Source of the DNA: Frankiales bacterium
GTDB lineage: Bacteria; Actinomycetota; Actinomycetes; JAFAQI01
DNA: 47,548 nt
Assembly: GCA_025980465.1 (NCBI GenBank)
Contig: JAICXJ010000003.1
Coordinates: forward strand, 1-47,548
Direction of reading: 5' to 3'
Shown: positions 18,045 through 27,240 of the stretch, one piece after another
How positions within the stretch are numbered: position 1 is the stretch's first letter
Layout: each line of letters starts with the position of its first letter
Notes under the pieces: model-generated
What the model saw: only the letters and a program-made list of their open reading frames with translations
The model's database searches: none
What the model was told of the DNA's origin: nothing
Translations under genes and position numbers: made by a program

Positions 18045-18602
18045 TCAGACTTCGAGGAGTTCGGATTCCTTGGCCCGCAGCGCCTCGTCAACACTGTCGA
18101 CGTAGCGGTGGGTCGTCTTCTCGAGCTCCTTCTCGGCCCGTTCGACATCGTCCTTGCCGGTCTCGCCATCCTTGGCGAGCTTGTCGAGTGTCTCCTTGGC
18201 GTGCCGCCGGATGTTCCGGATCGAGACCCGGCCTTCCTCGGCCTTGTGCCGGGCGACCTTGATCATCTCCTTGCGCCGCTCCTCGGTCAGCTGCGGAAAC
18301 ACCACCCGAATGATCATGCCGTCACTGGTCGGATTGACCCCGAGGTCGCTGTCGCGGATGGCTTTCTCGATCGCCGTGAGTGAGCCCTTGTCGTACGGCG
18401 AGATGATCGCCATTCGGGGCTCGGGCACGGTCATCGACGCGAGCTGGTTCACCGGTGTCGGCGCGCCGTAGTAATCAGCGACGATCTTCGAGAACATCTG
18501 CGGCGTCGCCCGGCCGGTGCGGATCGTGGCGAGGTCGTCGTGCAGGACGGCGACGGCCTTCTCCATCTTCTCCTCGGCCTCGAACAACGTCTCGTCGATC
18601 AC
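18045..18602 (-). CDS. frr: Ribosome recycling factor
   Basis: 185 residues, the normal family length. RRF splits post-termination ribosomes together with EF-G. The start [17 protein letters not shown] (GTG 18602) and the core [25 protein letters not shown], then [19 protein letters not shown] and [13 protein letters not shown], are diagnostic. It follows pyrH by only 3 nt. Confidence 0.98.
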   Translation of the reverse strand: MIDETLFEAEEKMEKAVAVLHDDLATIRTGRATPQMFSKIVADYYGAPTPVNQLASMTVPEPRMAIISPYDKGSLTAIEKAIRDSDLGVNPTSDGMIIRVVFPQLTEERRKEMIKVARHKAEEGRVSIRNIRRHAKETLDKLAKDGETGKDDVERAEKELEKTTHRYVDSVDEALRAKESELLEV

Positions 18603-18605
18603 GCC

Positions 18606-19343
18606 CTACTCCGTTCCACTCGGCACGCTGCTCACCAGTGTGCCGATGCTCTCACCACGAACCGCTCGGGCGATATTTCCGTCGACGAGCAGGTCGAACA
18701 CGATGATCGGCAGTGCGTTGTCCATGCACAGCGTGAACGCGGTCAGATCGGCGACCTTCAACTCCTTCGCGAGCACCTCGGCATAGCTGATGCGCTCGAA
18801 GCGGGTGGCGTCCGGATTGATCCGGGGATCGGCGTCGTACACCCCATCCACGGCCTTGGCCATCAGCAGCACGTTCGCGCCGATCTCGAGCGCCCGCTGC
18901 GCGCCGCACGTGTCGGTCGAGAAGAACGGCACGCCGAGGCCCGCGCCGAAGATCACGACCCGGCCCTTCTCCAGGTGGCGCACCGCCCGGCGGGGGACGT
19001 AGGGCTCGGCGACCTGACCCATCGCGATCGCGGTCTGCACCCTCGTCTCGACGCCCTGCTTCTCCAGGAAATCCTGCAACGCGAGGCAGTTCATCACCGT
19101 GCCGAGCATGCCCATGTAGTCGGCTCGGCCCCGGTCCATCCCGCGCTCGGAGAGTTCGTGGCCGCGGAAGAAATTGCCACCGCCGATGACCACCGCGACC
19201 TGCACCCCGCTGCGAACCACCTCGGCGATCTGGCGCGCCACGTCCTGCACGACGTCCGGGTCGACCCCGACCTGACCGCCGCCGAACATCTCCCCGCCGA
19301 GCTTCAGCAGAACTCGGTTCCAGCTCGCCGCCGAGGTGCTCAT
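18606..19343 (-). CDS. pyrH: UMP kinase
   Basis: 245 residues. It phosphorylates UMP to UDP and belongs to the amino-acid kinase fold, unlike eukaryotic UMP/CMP kinases. Motifs: [11 protein letters not shown] at the N-terminus, [11 protein letters not shown] (phosphate-binding loop) and the UTP/GTP-regulated C-terminal region [23 protein letters not shown] 19343 lies 6 nt after the tsf stop, within the rpsB-tsf-pyrH-frr run. Confidence 0.97.
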   Translation of the reverse strand: MSTSAASWNRVLLKLGGEMFGGGQVGVDPDVVQDVARQIAEVVRSGVQVAVVIGGGNFFRGHELSERGMDRGRADYMGMLGTVMNCLALQDFLEKQGVETRVQTAIAMGQVAEPYVPRRAVRHLEKGRVVIFGAGLGVPFFSTDTCGAQRALEIGANVLLMAKAVDGVYDADPRINPDATRFERISYAEVLAKELKVADLTAFTLCMDNALPIIVFDLLVDGNIARAVRGESIGTLVSSVPSGTE

Positions 19344-19349
19344 GTCGAC

Positions 19350-20165
19350 CTAGGCGCCAACCGCGAAGCGGACGAACTTGGTGATCGTGACGCCGGCCTC
19401 GTCGAGAACGGCCTTGACCGACTTCTTGTTGTCGCGGACGTACTTCTGCTCGAGCAGGACGTTGTCGCCGTAGAAGCCGTTCAGCATCCCCTCGACGATC
19501 TTGGCCAGCGCCGCCTGCGGCTTGCCCTCCTCGCGAGCCTTGTCCTCGAGGATTCGCCGCTCGTTGGCGACGATGTCCTCCGGCACGTCTTCGCGGCGCA
19601 GGTACGTCGGGTTGTACGTCGCGATCTGCATCGCTACGCCCCGCGCGGTTTCGGCGTCGTCGCCCTCGAACTGCACGAGGACACCGATCTGCGGCGGAAG
19701 GTCGGTTGCGCGCTTGTGGAGGTAGGTCGTGGTCTTGCCGTCGTAGCGCGCGACCTGGCCCAGTTCGAGCTTCTCGCCAATGGCCGCAGCGGTCTGCTCG
19801 ATTGCCGTCGCAACGGTCCGGCCATCCGACAACGTCGCTGCCGACAACGTATCCACGTCGCCGGCCTTGGCCTGGCCGGCCAGCGCGACGATGTCCGCGG
19901 CGAGGCTCTGAAACTCCTCGTTCTTCGCGACGAAGTCCGTCTCGGAGAGCAGCGAGATCATCGCTCCCTCGGCTGCGGCGACCAGGCCGTTGCTCGCCTC
20001 CCGCTCCGACCCGCGCTTGGCGACCTTCGCGCCCTGCTTGACGCGCAGGATCTCGACCGCCTTGTCGAAGTCGCCGTCGGCCTCCTCGAGCGCCTTCTTG
20101 CAGTCCATCATCCCGGCGCCCGTGAGGTCACGGAGCTTCTTCACGTCAGCAGCGCTGACAGCCAT
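19350..20165 (-). CDS. tsf: Translation elongation factor Ts
   Basis: 271 residues. EF-Ts exchanges GDP for GTP on EF-Tu. The N-terminal UBA-like part carries [21 protein letters not shown] and the TDF contact motif occurs in [15 protein letters not shown]. The C-terminus ends with [15 protein letters not shown], typical of the family. It lies 6 nt after the rpsB stop. Confidence 0.98.
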   Translation of the reverse strand: MAVSAADVKKLRDLTGAGMMDCKKALEEADGDFDKAVEILRVKQGAKVAKRGSEREASNGLVAAAEGAMISLLSETDFVAKNEEFQSLAADIVALAGQAKAGDVDTLSAATLSDGRTVATAIEQTAAAIGEKLELGQVARYDGKTTTYLHKRATDLPPQIGVLVQFEGDDAETARGVAMQIATYNPTYLRREDVPEDIVANERRILEDKAREEGKPQAALAKIVEGMLNGFYGDNVLLEQKYVRDNKKSVKAVLDEAGVTITKFVRFAVGA

Positions 20166-20171
20166 CTCGCT

Positions 20172-21074
20172 CTACTCGCTTTCCGCGGTGGGAACGTCAG
20201 GTTCGCCGGCCCCCGGGGTAGCTGCCGGTGCAGGCGCAGCGTCGGTCGCCGCCGGTGCACCGTCGGTCGCGGCCGGCGCCGCTGCCGCCGCGCTGCCGCC
20301 CTGGAGCAGCTCGCGCTCCCAGTCGGCCAACGGCTCGTCGGCACCGAGCGTGCCCGGCTCCGGGCTCTCATCACCCGCAGCTGCGCCGGCCCGTGCGATC
20401 AGCCCGTCGGCGACCGCGTCGGCGATGACCCGGGTAAGGGTGGCAACCGACCGGATCGCGTCGTCGTTGCCCGGAATCGGGAAGTCGACCACGTCGGGGT
20501 CACAGTTGCTGTCGAGGATCGCGACGACCGGGATGCCCAGCTTGCGGGCCTCGGCGACGGCGATGTGCTCCTTGTTGGTGTCGACGACCCAGACGGCGCT
20601 CGGGGTCTTGGCCATGTCGCGGATGCCACCGAGGGTGCGCGAGAGCTTCTCGCGCTCTCGGGCGAGCATCAGGGCTTCCTTCTTCGTGGTCACGTTCGCG
20701 CCACCGGTGGCCTCGATGACCTCGAGCTCCTTCAACCGCTGCAGCCGCTTGTGCACGGTCGAGAAGTTCGTCAGCATGCCGCCGAGCCAGCGCTGGTTGA
20801 CGTAGGGCATCCCGACCCTCGTCGCCTGCTCGGCGATCGCGTCCTGGCCCTGCTTCTTCGTACCGACGAACAGCACGGTGCCACCGTGGGCGACGGTGGT
20901 CTTGACGAAGTCGTACGCGCGGTCGATGTAGGACAGCGACTGCTGCAGATCGATGATGTAGATGCCGTTGCGCTCGGTGAAGATGTAACGCTTCATCTTC
21001 GGGTTCCACCGACGGGTCTGATGCCCGAAGTGGACCCCGCTCTCGAGCAGCTGGCGCATCGTGACGACGGCCAT
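20172..21074 (-). CDS. rpsB: 30S ribosomal protein S2
   Basis: 300 residues from ATG 21074 ([25 protein letters not shown]), preceded by GAGAGGAG about 8 nt upstream. Core motifs include [29 protein letters not shown] and [22 protein letters not shown]. The C-terminal 60 residues are an Ala/Pro-rich tail ([20 protein letters not shown]), common in actinobacterial S2. It is the first gene of the translation operon and has a long structured upstream region. Confidence 0.97.
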   Translation of the reverse strand: MAVVTMRQLLESGVHFGHQTRRWNPKMKRYIFTERNGIYIIDLQQSLSYIDRAYDFVKTTVAHGGTVLFVGTKKQGQDAIAEQATRVGMPYVNQRWLGGMLTNFSTVHKRLQRLKELEVIEATGGANVTTKKEALMLAREREKLSRTLGGIRDMAKTPSAVWVVDTNKEHIAVAEARKLGIPVVAILDSNCDPDVVDFPIPGNDDAIRSVATLTRVIADAVADGLIARAGAAAGDESPEPGTLGADEPLADWERELLQGGSAAAAAPAATDGAPAATDAAPAPAATPGAGEPDVPTAESE

Positions 21075-21428
21075 GGTCGTGCTCCTCTCGCACGCTTCCG
21101 CCACCGGCCTCGGTGACCACGGAGCGCGCTCCGGTTCCTCGCGATGCACCGGTCGGTGCCCGCGCCTGACGCCTCCGACCCGCCGCTTCCCCCGACTCAT
21201 TCAGGCTGAGTCAGCCAGGGGACCGTACGGCGCGCCTCGCCGGATTGACATACACCGGTGATCGGGAGACGTGCGAAGTCGACCCGCGTGAGCGGATCGC
21301 AGCGGAAAGTCTACGTCGCCAGGCGCGGTAGACGCCAAAGTCCACTGCCGGCGACCGAAACCGGGCTGTCCACATCCGCCCGCGCCGGTCGGCGCCGGGC
21401 CGCCTCGACGAGCCACTCTGACGTGGTG
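21075..21428 (-). promoter_or_regulatory. rpsB leader / divergent control region with several palindromes
   Basis: 354 bp without a gene between rpsB and the M23-like gene. Inverted repeats: GGAGCGCGCTCC (21121-21132, perfect), GCACCG-GT-CGGTGC (21146-21159) and GGCTGA-G-TCAGCC (21204-21216). The first two lie 47-85 nt before the rpsB start, where S2 autoregulatory leader RNAs are found in other bacteria. The third, containing TGAGTCA, looks more like a DNA operator. A TTGACA hexamer occurs on the plus strand at 21244-21249, without a convincing -10. Beyond these I see nothing defined. Confidence 0.45.
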
Positions 21429-21944
21429 ATGCGGCTGCTTGCCATTGCATCCGCGACGCTCCTCGCGCTCGCGGTGGCCTCGGCGCAGCCCGCAACCGGA
21501 TCGCGGTCGATGCCGCCGGTCGCTCCGTCGGTGGGCTGGTCCTGGCCGTTGCGACCCGGGCCGGACCGGATCGTGAAGGACTTCGATCCGCCCGCCAGGC
21601 CGTGGCTCGCCGGCAACCGAGGACTCGACCTGCTCGGCGCGCCCGGCGAGCCGGTCTTCGCCGCCGGCGCGGGGGTGGTCAGCTTCGCCGGTCAGATCGA
21701 CCGCATCGGGGTGGTCAGTGTGGCCACTGGGGCACTTCGGACCACGTATGAGCCGCTCCAGGTGCAGGTACGCACCGGCCAGCGGGTCACCCGTCGTACC
21801 GTCCTCGGACGGCTGACGCTGACCGGCTCGCACTGCCCGCCTGGCGCGTGCCTGCACTGGGGATTGTTGCGGGGCCCGCTGTATCTCGACCCGCTTGCGC
21901 TCCTCGGCCTGGAGCAGGTCCGACTGCTGCCGCTCGACGGCTAG
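21429..21944 (+). CDS. Exported M23-family peptidase-like protein with an altered zinc ligand
   Basis: 171 residues from ATG 21429 (GTG 21423 or 21426 are alternatives). A signal peptide is visible: MRLLAIASATLLALAVASAQ. The LytM/M23 core follows: RGLDLLGAPGEPVFAAGAGVVSFAG, LRTTYEPL, VLGRLTLTGSHCPPGACLHWGLLRGPLYLDPL. In active M23 enzymes the first motif is H-x3-D; here it is N63-x3-D67 (AAC codon 21615-21617). In the second motif C141-L-H143 replaces H-x-H, a form I recall as common in actinobacterial relatives. It may be a non-hydrolytic cell-wall protein. The position, divergent from rpsB, matches Rv2891 in mycobacteria. Confidence 0.85.
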   Translation: MRLLAIASATLLALAVASAQPATGSRSMPPVAPSVGWSWPLRPGPDRIVKDFDPPARPWLAGNRGLDLLGAPGEPVFAAGAGVVSFAGQIDRIGVVSVATGALRTTYEPLQVQVRTGQRVTRRTVLGRLTLTGSHCPPGACLHWGLLRGPLYLDPLALLGLEQVRLLPLDG

Positions 21945-21951
21945 GTCGGCG

Positions 21952-22788
21952 TCAGTCCTTCGGATCGGCGAGCTTGCCGCGAAGCTGCAGAACTGCCTTC
22001 GTGTGCATCTGGCAAATCCGGCTCTCGGTCACCCCGAGGACCTGACCGATCTCGGCGAGCGTGAGGCCCTCGTAGTAGTAGAGGGTCACGACGATCTTCT
22101 CCCGCTCCGGCAGCGTGTTGATCGCACGGGCGAGCAGGTATTTCGTCTCCTCCGTCTCGAAGACCGCGACGGGGTCCTCGGCCTTGGTGTCCTCGAGGGT
22201 GTCGACTAGGGACAGCTTGTCGCCCCGCTCACCGCCGACATTGAGCAGCTCGTCGAGGGCGATGACGTTGACGAAGGAGACCTGCGAAAAGATCGCATGC
22301 AGGTCCTCGAGCGCGATGCCGAGCTCCGCGGCTACCTCGGACTCGTTCGGCGTGCGATGCAGCCGGGACTCGAGAGCGGCATAGGCCTTCTCGACCTCAC
22401 GCGCCTTGTAGCGCACCGAACGCGGGATCCAGTCGATCGCTCGGAGCTCATCGATGATCGCGCCTTTGATCCGGCTGATCGCGTAGGTCTCGAACTTGAT
22501 CGCCCGGCTGATGTCGAACTTCTCGATCGCGTCGATCAGGCCGAAGATGCCGTAGGAGACCAGGTCAGCCTGCTCGATGTTGGGCGGAAGTCCCACGCCG
22601 ACCCGGCCGGCGACGTACTTGACCAACGGCGAGTAGTGCAGGATCAGCCGCTCGCGAAGGTTCGCATCCTTGGTTTCCTTGAACGACCGCCACAGCTCCG
22701 CGATCGCGGCATCGACGGCGGCGGGGTCGGGCTTGGGCTCGGCGTCCTCGAGCGCGACCTGCTCACGCTCGGGGGTGCGACCGCTCAT
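21952..22788 (-). CDS. whiG: RNA polymerase sigma factor, WhiG/FliA type
   Basis: 278 residues. Group 3 sigma factor. Region 2: [38 protein letters not shown] and [28 protein letters not shown]; region 3 follows; region 4: [45 protein letters not shown]. In Streptomyces WhiG starts the aerial-hypha-to-spore programme; in motile actinobacteria the same group drives flagellar genes. ATG 22788 lies inside the end of xerC, a 26-nt overlap, so it is expressed with the xerC run unless it has its own internal promoter. The location near rpsB is that of Streptomyces whiG. Confidence 0.92.
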   Translation of the reverse strand: MSGRTPEREQVALEDAEPKPDPAAVDAAIAELWRSFKETKDANLRERLILHYSPLVKYVAGRVGVGLPPNIEQADLVSYGIFGLIDAIEKFDISRAIKFETYAISRIKGAIIDELRAIDWIPRSVRYKAREVEKAYAALESRLHRTPNESEVAAELGIALEDLHAIFSQVSFVNVIALDELLNVGGERGDKLSLVDTLEDTKAEDPVAVFETEETKYLLARAINTLPEREKIVVTLYYYEGLTLAEIGQVLGVTESRICQMHTKAVLQLRGKLADPKD

Positions 22789-23686
22789 AGGTAGCCCTCA
22801 GTCGTTCGACGGACACATGGGTGTAGATCTGCGTTGTAGCGAGCGTAGCGTGGCCGAGCAGTTCCTGAACGGTCCTCAGGTCGGCTCCCCCCTCGATCAA
22901 GTGCGTCGCGGCCGTGTGGCGCAGCCCGTGCGGGCCCAGGTCGGCGACCCCTTCGACGGCGGCGAGGCGTTCGTGCACCACCCGCCGGGCGGCTCGCGGG
23001 TCGAGCCGACCGCCCCGGGCACCGAGCAGCAACGCCGGCGGGCTGTCCCGCGTCGCGAGCCGGGGTCGACCGTTGCGCAGCCACCGGCTGGCGGCCGCCT
23101 CCGCAGGCTCCCCGAGCGGCACGGTGCGCTCTTTCGCCCCTTTTCCGAACAATCGGACGGTACGTCGCTCACCATCGAGGTCCTCGACATCCAGCCCGCA
23201 GAGCTCGCTGACGCGGGCGCCGGTCGCGTAGAGCAGCTCGACGATCGCGGCGTCGCGTAACCCGATCGGAGTAACGATCTCCCCCGCCGCGGCCATCACC
23301 GCGGCGGCTTCCTCGACCCGCAGCACGTCGGGAAGCGCTCGGCGAGGCTTCGGGCTGGCGAGTCGAGCACCGGGGTCGGACTCCATCAGGCCGTCACGGG
23401 TCGCCCAGGCCGTGAAAGCGCGCGCCGCGGACGCCCGCCGAGCCAACGTGGCCGGCTTGGCCCCGGAGCTGTGGAGGCGGGCCAGCCATGCCCGCAGCAC
23501 CCGGATGTCGACCGCGTCGAGCGTGGTCAGATGCATCCGCTGCGCCTGGTCGAGCAGGCTGTCGAGGTCTGCGGCGTACGCCCGCACGGTGTGGTGGGAG
23601 AGGCCTCGTTCGAAGGTCAGATACTCCAGGTAGCGCTCGCGCGCCACCGCGAACTCTGCCGGCAGCTCACCGACCTCCGCCTCCAC
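22763..23686 (-). CDS. xerC: Tyrosine recombinase XerC
   Basis: 307 residues. Site-specific recombinase that resolves chromosome dimers at dif with XerD. The N-terminal SAM-like core-binding domain is at about 10-100 ([23 protein letters not shown]). The catalytic set is complete: Arg in [11 protein letters not shown], Lys in [13 protein letters not shown]-x-x-R in [13 protein letters not shown], His in [11 protein letters not shown] and the nucleophile Tyr in [12 protein letters not shown]. Start GTG 23686. It belongs to the cellular Xer group by synteny with dprA rather than to an integrative element. Confidence 0.94.
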   Translation of the reverse strand: MEAEVGELPAEFAVARERYLEYLTFERGLSHHTVRAYAADLDSLLDQAQRMHLTTLDAVDIRVLRAWLARLHSSGAKPATLARRASAARAFTAWATRDGLMESDPGARLASPKPRRALPDVLRVEEAAAVMAAAGEIVTPIGLRDAAIVELLYATGARVSELCGLDVEDLDGERRTVRLFGKGAKERTVPLGEPAEAAASRWLRNGRPRLATRDSPPALLLGARGGRLDPRAARRVVHERLAAVEGVADLGPHGLRHTAATHLIEGGADLRTVQELLGHATLATTQIYTHVSVERLRATYERSHPRA

Positions 23687-23748
23687 CCTTCCACGCTGGG
23701 CAGCAGCGCCGGCGAGGTCAAGTCACCACGCCTGGGCAATCGCCGCTG

Positions 23749-24924
23749 TCACCACCAGCCCAGCGGCAACTCGTCGCCCCGGCCGGGGTCCGCCCGGCGC
23801 TCGGCGCGGCCGAGCGTGGTCATCCGCCAGCCCGCGTCGGACGCTTCGATGAGGCCGGACGCGGCGAGTGCCGCCAGGCCCGCGCTGACCGCATCGATCC
23901 GCATGCCGGCCGTTGCCGCGATGCGTTCAGTCTTCGCTGCCTTCATGACCGGAACGGCATCGAGGACCCGGCTGACGGTGGGCCCGAGCAGGTCGCGCCG
24001 ACGGACCGGCCCACGCGCTCGCTCGGCGAACTCCCCCATCGGGCCAACCTGCTCGAGCACTTCATCGACCTTCGTCACGAGCACCGTGTCGGGTCGGTCC
24101 CGCAGCAACTGATGGCAGCCCGCGCTCAGCGAGCTCGTGATCGGACCGGGCACGGCCATGACATGACGAAACAGCTCGCCGGCGTGCCGGGCAGTCGATC
24201 GGGCCCCGCTTCGAAGTGCCGCCTCCACCACAACCGTCCCCTGACTCAGCGCCGCGATCAGCCGGTTGCGCACCAGGAAGCGAGTCCGCTGCGGCGCGGC
24301 GCCTGGCGGGTGTTCACTGACCGCGAGGCCATTCGCGATCACACGCTCGTACAGCCCGCGGTGCGCCTTCGGGTACGCGACGTCGACGCCACAGGCGAGC
24401 ACCGCGACGGTCGGTCCGCCCGCGGCAAGCGATCCGCGATGAGCGGCAGCGTCGATGCCGTAGGCCATTCCAGAGATCACCGTCCAACCACGCTCGGCCA
24501 GCCCGACTGCCAGATCAGCCGCGATCGTTGCGCCGTACTCGGTCGCTGCCCTGGTGCCGACGATCGCCACCGCGCGCTCGCACGCCTCGACGAGGGGAAG
24601 CGGGCCACGCACCCACAGCCCGAAGCAGTCCAGGCCGACGCCGCCGAGGTCGTCGAGGGCCGCCGGCCACTCCTCGTCACCCGGACATACCAGCCGGGCA
24701 CCGAGCTGCGCAGCCGCGGTGAGGTCGCGCTCGCCGTCGTGGTCGAGCAGCCGCAACGACAAGGCCTCGACGTCGACGCTGCCGATTCGCCCGCGACGAC
24801 GAATGTCCGCGACTGCCTGCTCCGGTCCGACCTCTCGAACGTGACGAACCATGCCCGAGAAGCCCGGCTCCGTCGCGCGGAGCAGTTCGGCACGGGCAGC
24901 TCGTTCCGCGCTGGTCACGGTCAC
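23749..24924 (-). CDS. dprA: DNA-processing protein DprA
   Basis: 391 residues. DprA binds incoming single-stranded DNA and loads RecA in transformation; it is present in many bacteria not known to be competent. The Rossmann-like domain shows VAIVGTRAATEYG, ISGMAYGIDAAAHRGSLAAGG, TVAVLACGVDVAYPKAH, SEHPPGAAPQRTRFLVRNRLIAALS and VVEAALRSGARSTARHA. A C-terminal winged-helix part (about 310-380) is present. The GTG 24924 start overlaps the comM stop by 4 nt. Together with comM it forms the standard pair. Confidence 0.94.
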   Translation of the reverse strand: MTVTSAERAARAELLRATEPGFSGMVRHVREVGPEQAVADIRRRGRIGSVDVEALSLRLLDHDGERDLTAAAQLGARLVCPGDEEWPAALDDLGGVGLDCFGLWVRGPLPLVEACERAVAIVGTRAATEYGATIAADLAVGLAERGWTVISGMAYGIDAAAHRGSLAAGGPTVAVLACGVDVAYPKAHRGLYERVIANGLAVSEHPPGAAPQRTRFLVRNRLIAALSQGTVVVEAALRSGARSTARHAGELFRHVMAVPGPITSSLSAGCHQLLRDRPDTVLVTKVDEVLEQVGPMGEFAERARGPVRRRDLLGPTVSRVLDAVPVMKAAKTERIAATAGMRIDAVSAGLAALAASGLIEASDAGWRMTTLGRAERRADPGRGDELPLGWW

Positions 24925-26474
24925 GCCGACCTCGCGAGCCGGGTCGGCGCGGTCTCGAATCGCAGCGCCCGGGCCATCTCCACGTCATCCGCTGACGGCA
25001 CATCCCGGCCGCCCAGGTCGGCCACGGTCCAGGCCAACTTCATCGCCTTGTCGATTCCACGCGTCGACGACCCGCCACGCTCGATCTCGACCGCGAGCGG
25101 TCCGAGCGAGTCCGGAGGCACCGGCCAGCGGCGGCGAAGTGACGGACCGGGAACCTCGGCATTCGTCAGCCACGGCGTCTCCCGCATCCGGAATCGCGCT
25201 CGGTCTCTGGCTTCCAGCACCCGGCTGCGGACGGCTGCGGTCGGCTCGCCCGACGCGCCGGCAGCCAGGATCGCCCGGCTGATCGGCGCCAGACCGGCGC
25301 GGACATCGATGCGATCGAGCAGTGGACCGGACACCCGTGCCTTGTACGCCCGAATCTGAGGAGCCGTGCACTGGCAGGCACTCGCCTCGATCGAGCGGCC
25401 GGCGCGGGCGCACGGGCAAGGGTTGGCAGCCATGATCAGCTGGAACCTGGCCGGGTACGTCGCGAGACCCGCCGAGCGAACCAACGTCACCTGGCCCGAT
25501 TCGAGCGGCTGCCGGAGCGCATCGAGGGTCCGCCGGTCGAACTCGGTCGCCTCGTCGAGGAACAACACCCCTCGGTGCGCGAGCGAGATCAGGCCAGGAG
25601 CCGGGATCCCGGATCCGCCGCCGATCAAGGCCGCTGTCGTGGCCGAATGATGCGGCGAGCAGAACGGCGGACGGCGAACCAGCGGTTGGCCCGAGGGCAG
25701 CCGGCCGAGAAGCGAGTGGATCGACGTCACTTCCATCGCCGCAGCCGGTTCAAGCTCTGGCAACAGACCCGGCAGGCGCTCCGCCAGCATCGTCTTCCCG
25801 ACGCCGGGCGGACCGGTGAGGAACATGTGGTGGCCGCCCGCCGCCGCTACTTCGAGGGCATACCTGGCCGCATGTTGTCCGACGACATCAACGAGATCGA
25901 GCGGCTCCGACGGGTCGGCCGGCGCAGCCTCGGCATCGCAATCGTCGATGACCTCGACACCTTCGCCTCGCAATTCGGCACACAGACCCGCGAGCGACCT
26001 GGCACCGATCACCCTGACGCCGGGCACCAAGGCGGCTTCCCGCGCATTCGCCGCGGGCACCGCGACGCGATCGAAGCCAGCCTGGACGGCACCGATGACG
26101 GCGGGCAGCACCCCGGGCACGGTGCAGACCTGACCATCGAGACGAAGCTCGCCGAGTACGACGAGATCACGCACCCGTTCCGGATCGAGCCGGTTGTGTG
26201 CGGCGAGCAGGGCGACTGCAATCGCCAGGTCGAAGCCGGATCCCGCCTTGCGCACCGAGGCGGGTGACAGCCCGACGGTGATCACGCGGTTCGGCCAGTC
26301 CTCATTGCTGTTGCTGATCGCGGTGCGGACTCGCCGTTCTGATTCACGCACCGCCGCGTCGGGCAGCCCGGTCCACACCAGCTTCGGCAGTCCCTGGCTG
26401 CTGATGTCGACCTCGACCGTGACGAGGTGGGCGGTCAGGCCGGTCAACGCGATCGAGCGGGTGCGCGCGAGCAT
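24921..26474 (-). CDS. comM: YifB/ComM-family Mg-chelatase-like AAA+ ATPase
   Basis: 517 residues. The N-terminal Lon-protease-like S5 domain (about 1-170) begins MLARTRSIALTGLTAHLVTVEVDISSQGLPKLVWTGLPD. The AAA+ part has Walker A GPPGVGKTMLAERLPGLLP and Walker B-like VLFLDEATEFDRRTLDALRQPLE, then AANPCPC and a Cys-containing loop. In Gram-negatives ComM is a helicase that promotes branch migration during transformation; in actinobacteria its function is untested as far as I know. The start shares one base with the yraN stop (TGATG). Confidence 0.92.
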   Translation of the reverse strand: MLARTRSIALTGLTAHLVTVEVDISSQGLPKLVWTGLPDAAVRESERRVRTAISNSNEDWPNRVITVGLSPASVRKAGSGFDLAIAVALLAAHNRLDPERVRDLVVLGELRLDGQVCTVPGVLPAVIGAVQAGFDRVAVPAANAREAALVPGVRVIGARSLAGLCAELRGEGVEVIDDCDAEAAPADPSEPLDLVDVVGQHAARYALEVAAAGGHHMFLTGPPGVGKTMLAERLPGLLPELEPAAAMEVTSIHSLLGRLPSGQPLVRRPPFCSPHHSATTAALIGGGSGIPAPGLISLAHRGVLFLDEATEFDRRTLDALRQPLESGQVTLVRSAGLATYPARFQLIMAANPCPCARAGRSIEASACQCTAPQIRAYKARVSGPLLDRIDVRAGLAPISRAILAAGASGEPTAAVRSRVLEARDRARFRMRETPWLTNAEVPGPSLRRRWPVPPDSLGPLAVEIERGGSSTRGIDKAMKLAWTVADLGGRDVPSADDVEMARALRFETAPTRLARSA

Positions 26475-26827
26475 CAGAAGGCTCCGCGCCAGTGCTCGAG
26501 TTGCGGATGACCGCGCTTGGGATACAGCACGCTGATCACGTCGAAGCGGATCGGCCCGCGGTGCGGATGCTCATGCAGCCACCAAACCGCGAGCTCGCGA
26601 AGCTTCCGCTGCTTGCGGTAGGTCACCGCTTCAACCGGGTCCCCGTACGTCGTCGAGGTTCGGGTCTTGACTTCGACGATGACCAGGTCGCGGCCGTCGT
26701 GCGCGACAATGTCGATCTCACCGGCTGCACAGCGCCAGTTGCGGGTCGCGACCACGAAGCCGGCGCCGACGAGATGCCGTACGGCGAGATCCTCGCCGTC
26801 CTTGCCAAGCTGATCCTTCGGGAGCAC
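26474..26827 (-). CDS. yraN: YraN family (UPF0102) nuclease-fold protein
   Basis: 117 residues, the usual length. The restriction-endonuclease-like core is visible: GEDLAVRHLVGAGFVVATRNWRCAAGEIDIVAHDGRDLVIVEVKTRT, with the E-x-D...E-V-K catalytic pattern, and RKQRKLRELAVWWL afterwards. The function is unknown; clustering with comM and dprA is general in bacteria. GTG 26827 has GGAGG 6 nt upstream. Confidence 0.93.
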   Translation of the reverse strand: MLPKDQLGKDGEDLAVRHLVGAGFVVATRNWRCAAGEIDIVAHDGRDLVIVEVKTRTSTTYGDPVEAVTYRKQRKLRELAVWWLHEHPHRGPIRFDVISVLYPKRGHPQLEHWRGAF

Positions 26828-26840
26828 GCCCCACCTCCGC

Positions 26841-26860
26841 GGCCACGATCGGCCACGATC
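26841..26860. repeat. 10-bp tandem duplication upstream of yraN
   Basis: GGCCACGATC occurs twice back to back (26841-26850, 26851-26860) in the 101-bp gap between the DUF2469 gene and yraN. It is probably a simple slippage duplication. Confidence 0.6.
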
Positions 26861-26928
26861 AGGGCGGGATCAGCTCGGTAGGTGAAGGTGTGGATCCAGT
26901 CGCGACCGCGCTGTGTTGTGGACCGGAG

Positions 26929-27240
26929 CTAGCTCTCGTCCGGGAGCTCGAGATCGGACTTGGGTAGCTCTTCAACGTTGAGGTCTTTGAAGGTGAGCAC
27001 CCGCACGTTCTTGACGAACCGAGCCGGCCGGTACATGTCCCACACCCAGGCATCCTGCATGACGGCCTCGAAGTAGGTCTCGCCCCCCTCGGAGTGCTGG
27101 ATGACCTGGACGTCGTTCGTGAGGTAGAAGCGGCGTTCAGTCTCAACCACATAGCTGAACAGCCGCACCACGTCGCGGTACTCCCGATAGAGCTGCAGCT
27201 CCATCTCGGTCTCGTACTTCTCAAGGTCCTCGGCGCTCAC
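26929..27240 (-). CDS. DUF2469 family actinobacterial protein
   Basis: 103 residues: an acidic N-terminus ([40 protein letters not shown]) followed by a compact alpha/beta part ending [27 protein letters not shown]. It is the homologue, by sequence pattern and position, of Rv2901c next to rnhB. The function is unknown. Its GTG 27240 overlaps the rnhB stop by 4 nt (GTGA). Confidence 0.88.
   Translation of the reverse strand: MSAEDLEKYETEMELQLYREYRDVVRLFSYVVETERRFYLTNDVQVIQHSEGGETYFEAVMQDAWVWDMYRPARFVKNVRVLTFKDLNVEELPKSDLELPDES

Noticed and set aside
16019-18169. A 716-codon minus-strand frame that appears to fuse a long Arg/Pro-rich domain to RlmN
   Set aside because: The first 330 codons overlap cdsA and frr in another frame, show only low-complexity Arg/Ala/Pro sequence and no domain. 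RlmN begins at 17095 (or at most 17179).
18540-21116. An 858-codon plus-strand open frame opposite frr-pyrH-tsf-rpsB
   Set aside because: It is a shadow of well-conserved minus-strand genes. The sequence is Arg/His/Leu/Asp-rich with no recognisable domain, as expected for the antisense of high-GC codons.
22763-23686. A phage or integrative-element integrase
   Set aside because: Gene order dprA-xerC-whiG-rpsB is the conserved chromosomal context, and no attachment-site duplication or other mobile gene is visible.
23488-25359. A 623-codon plus-strand open frame opposite dprA and comM
   Set aside because: Antisense shadow. DprA and ComM motifs are complete on the other strand and the plus reading has no domain.
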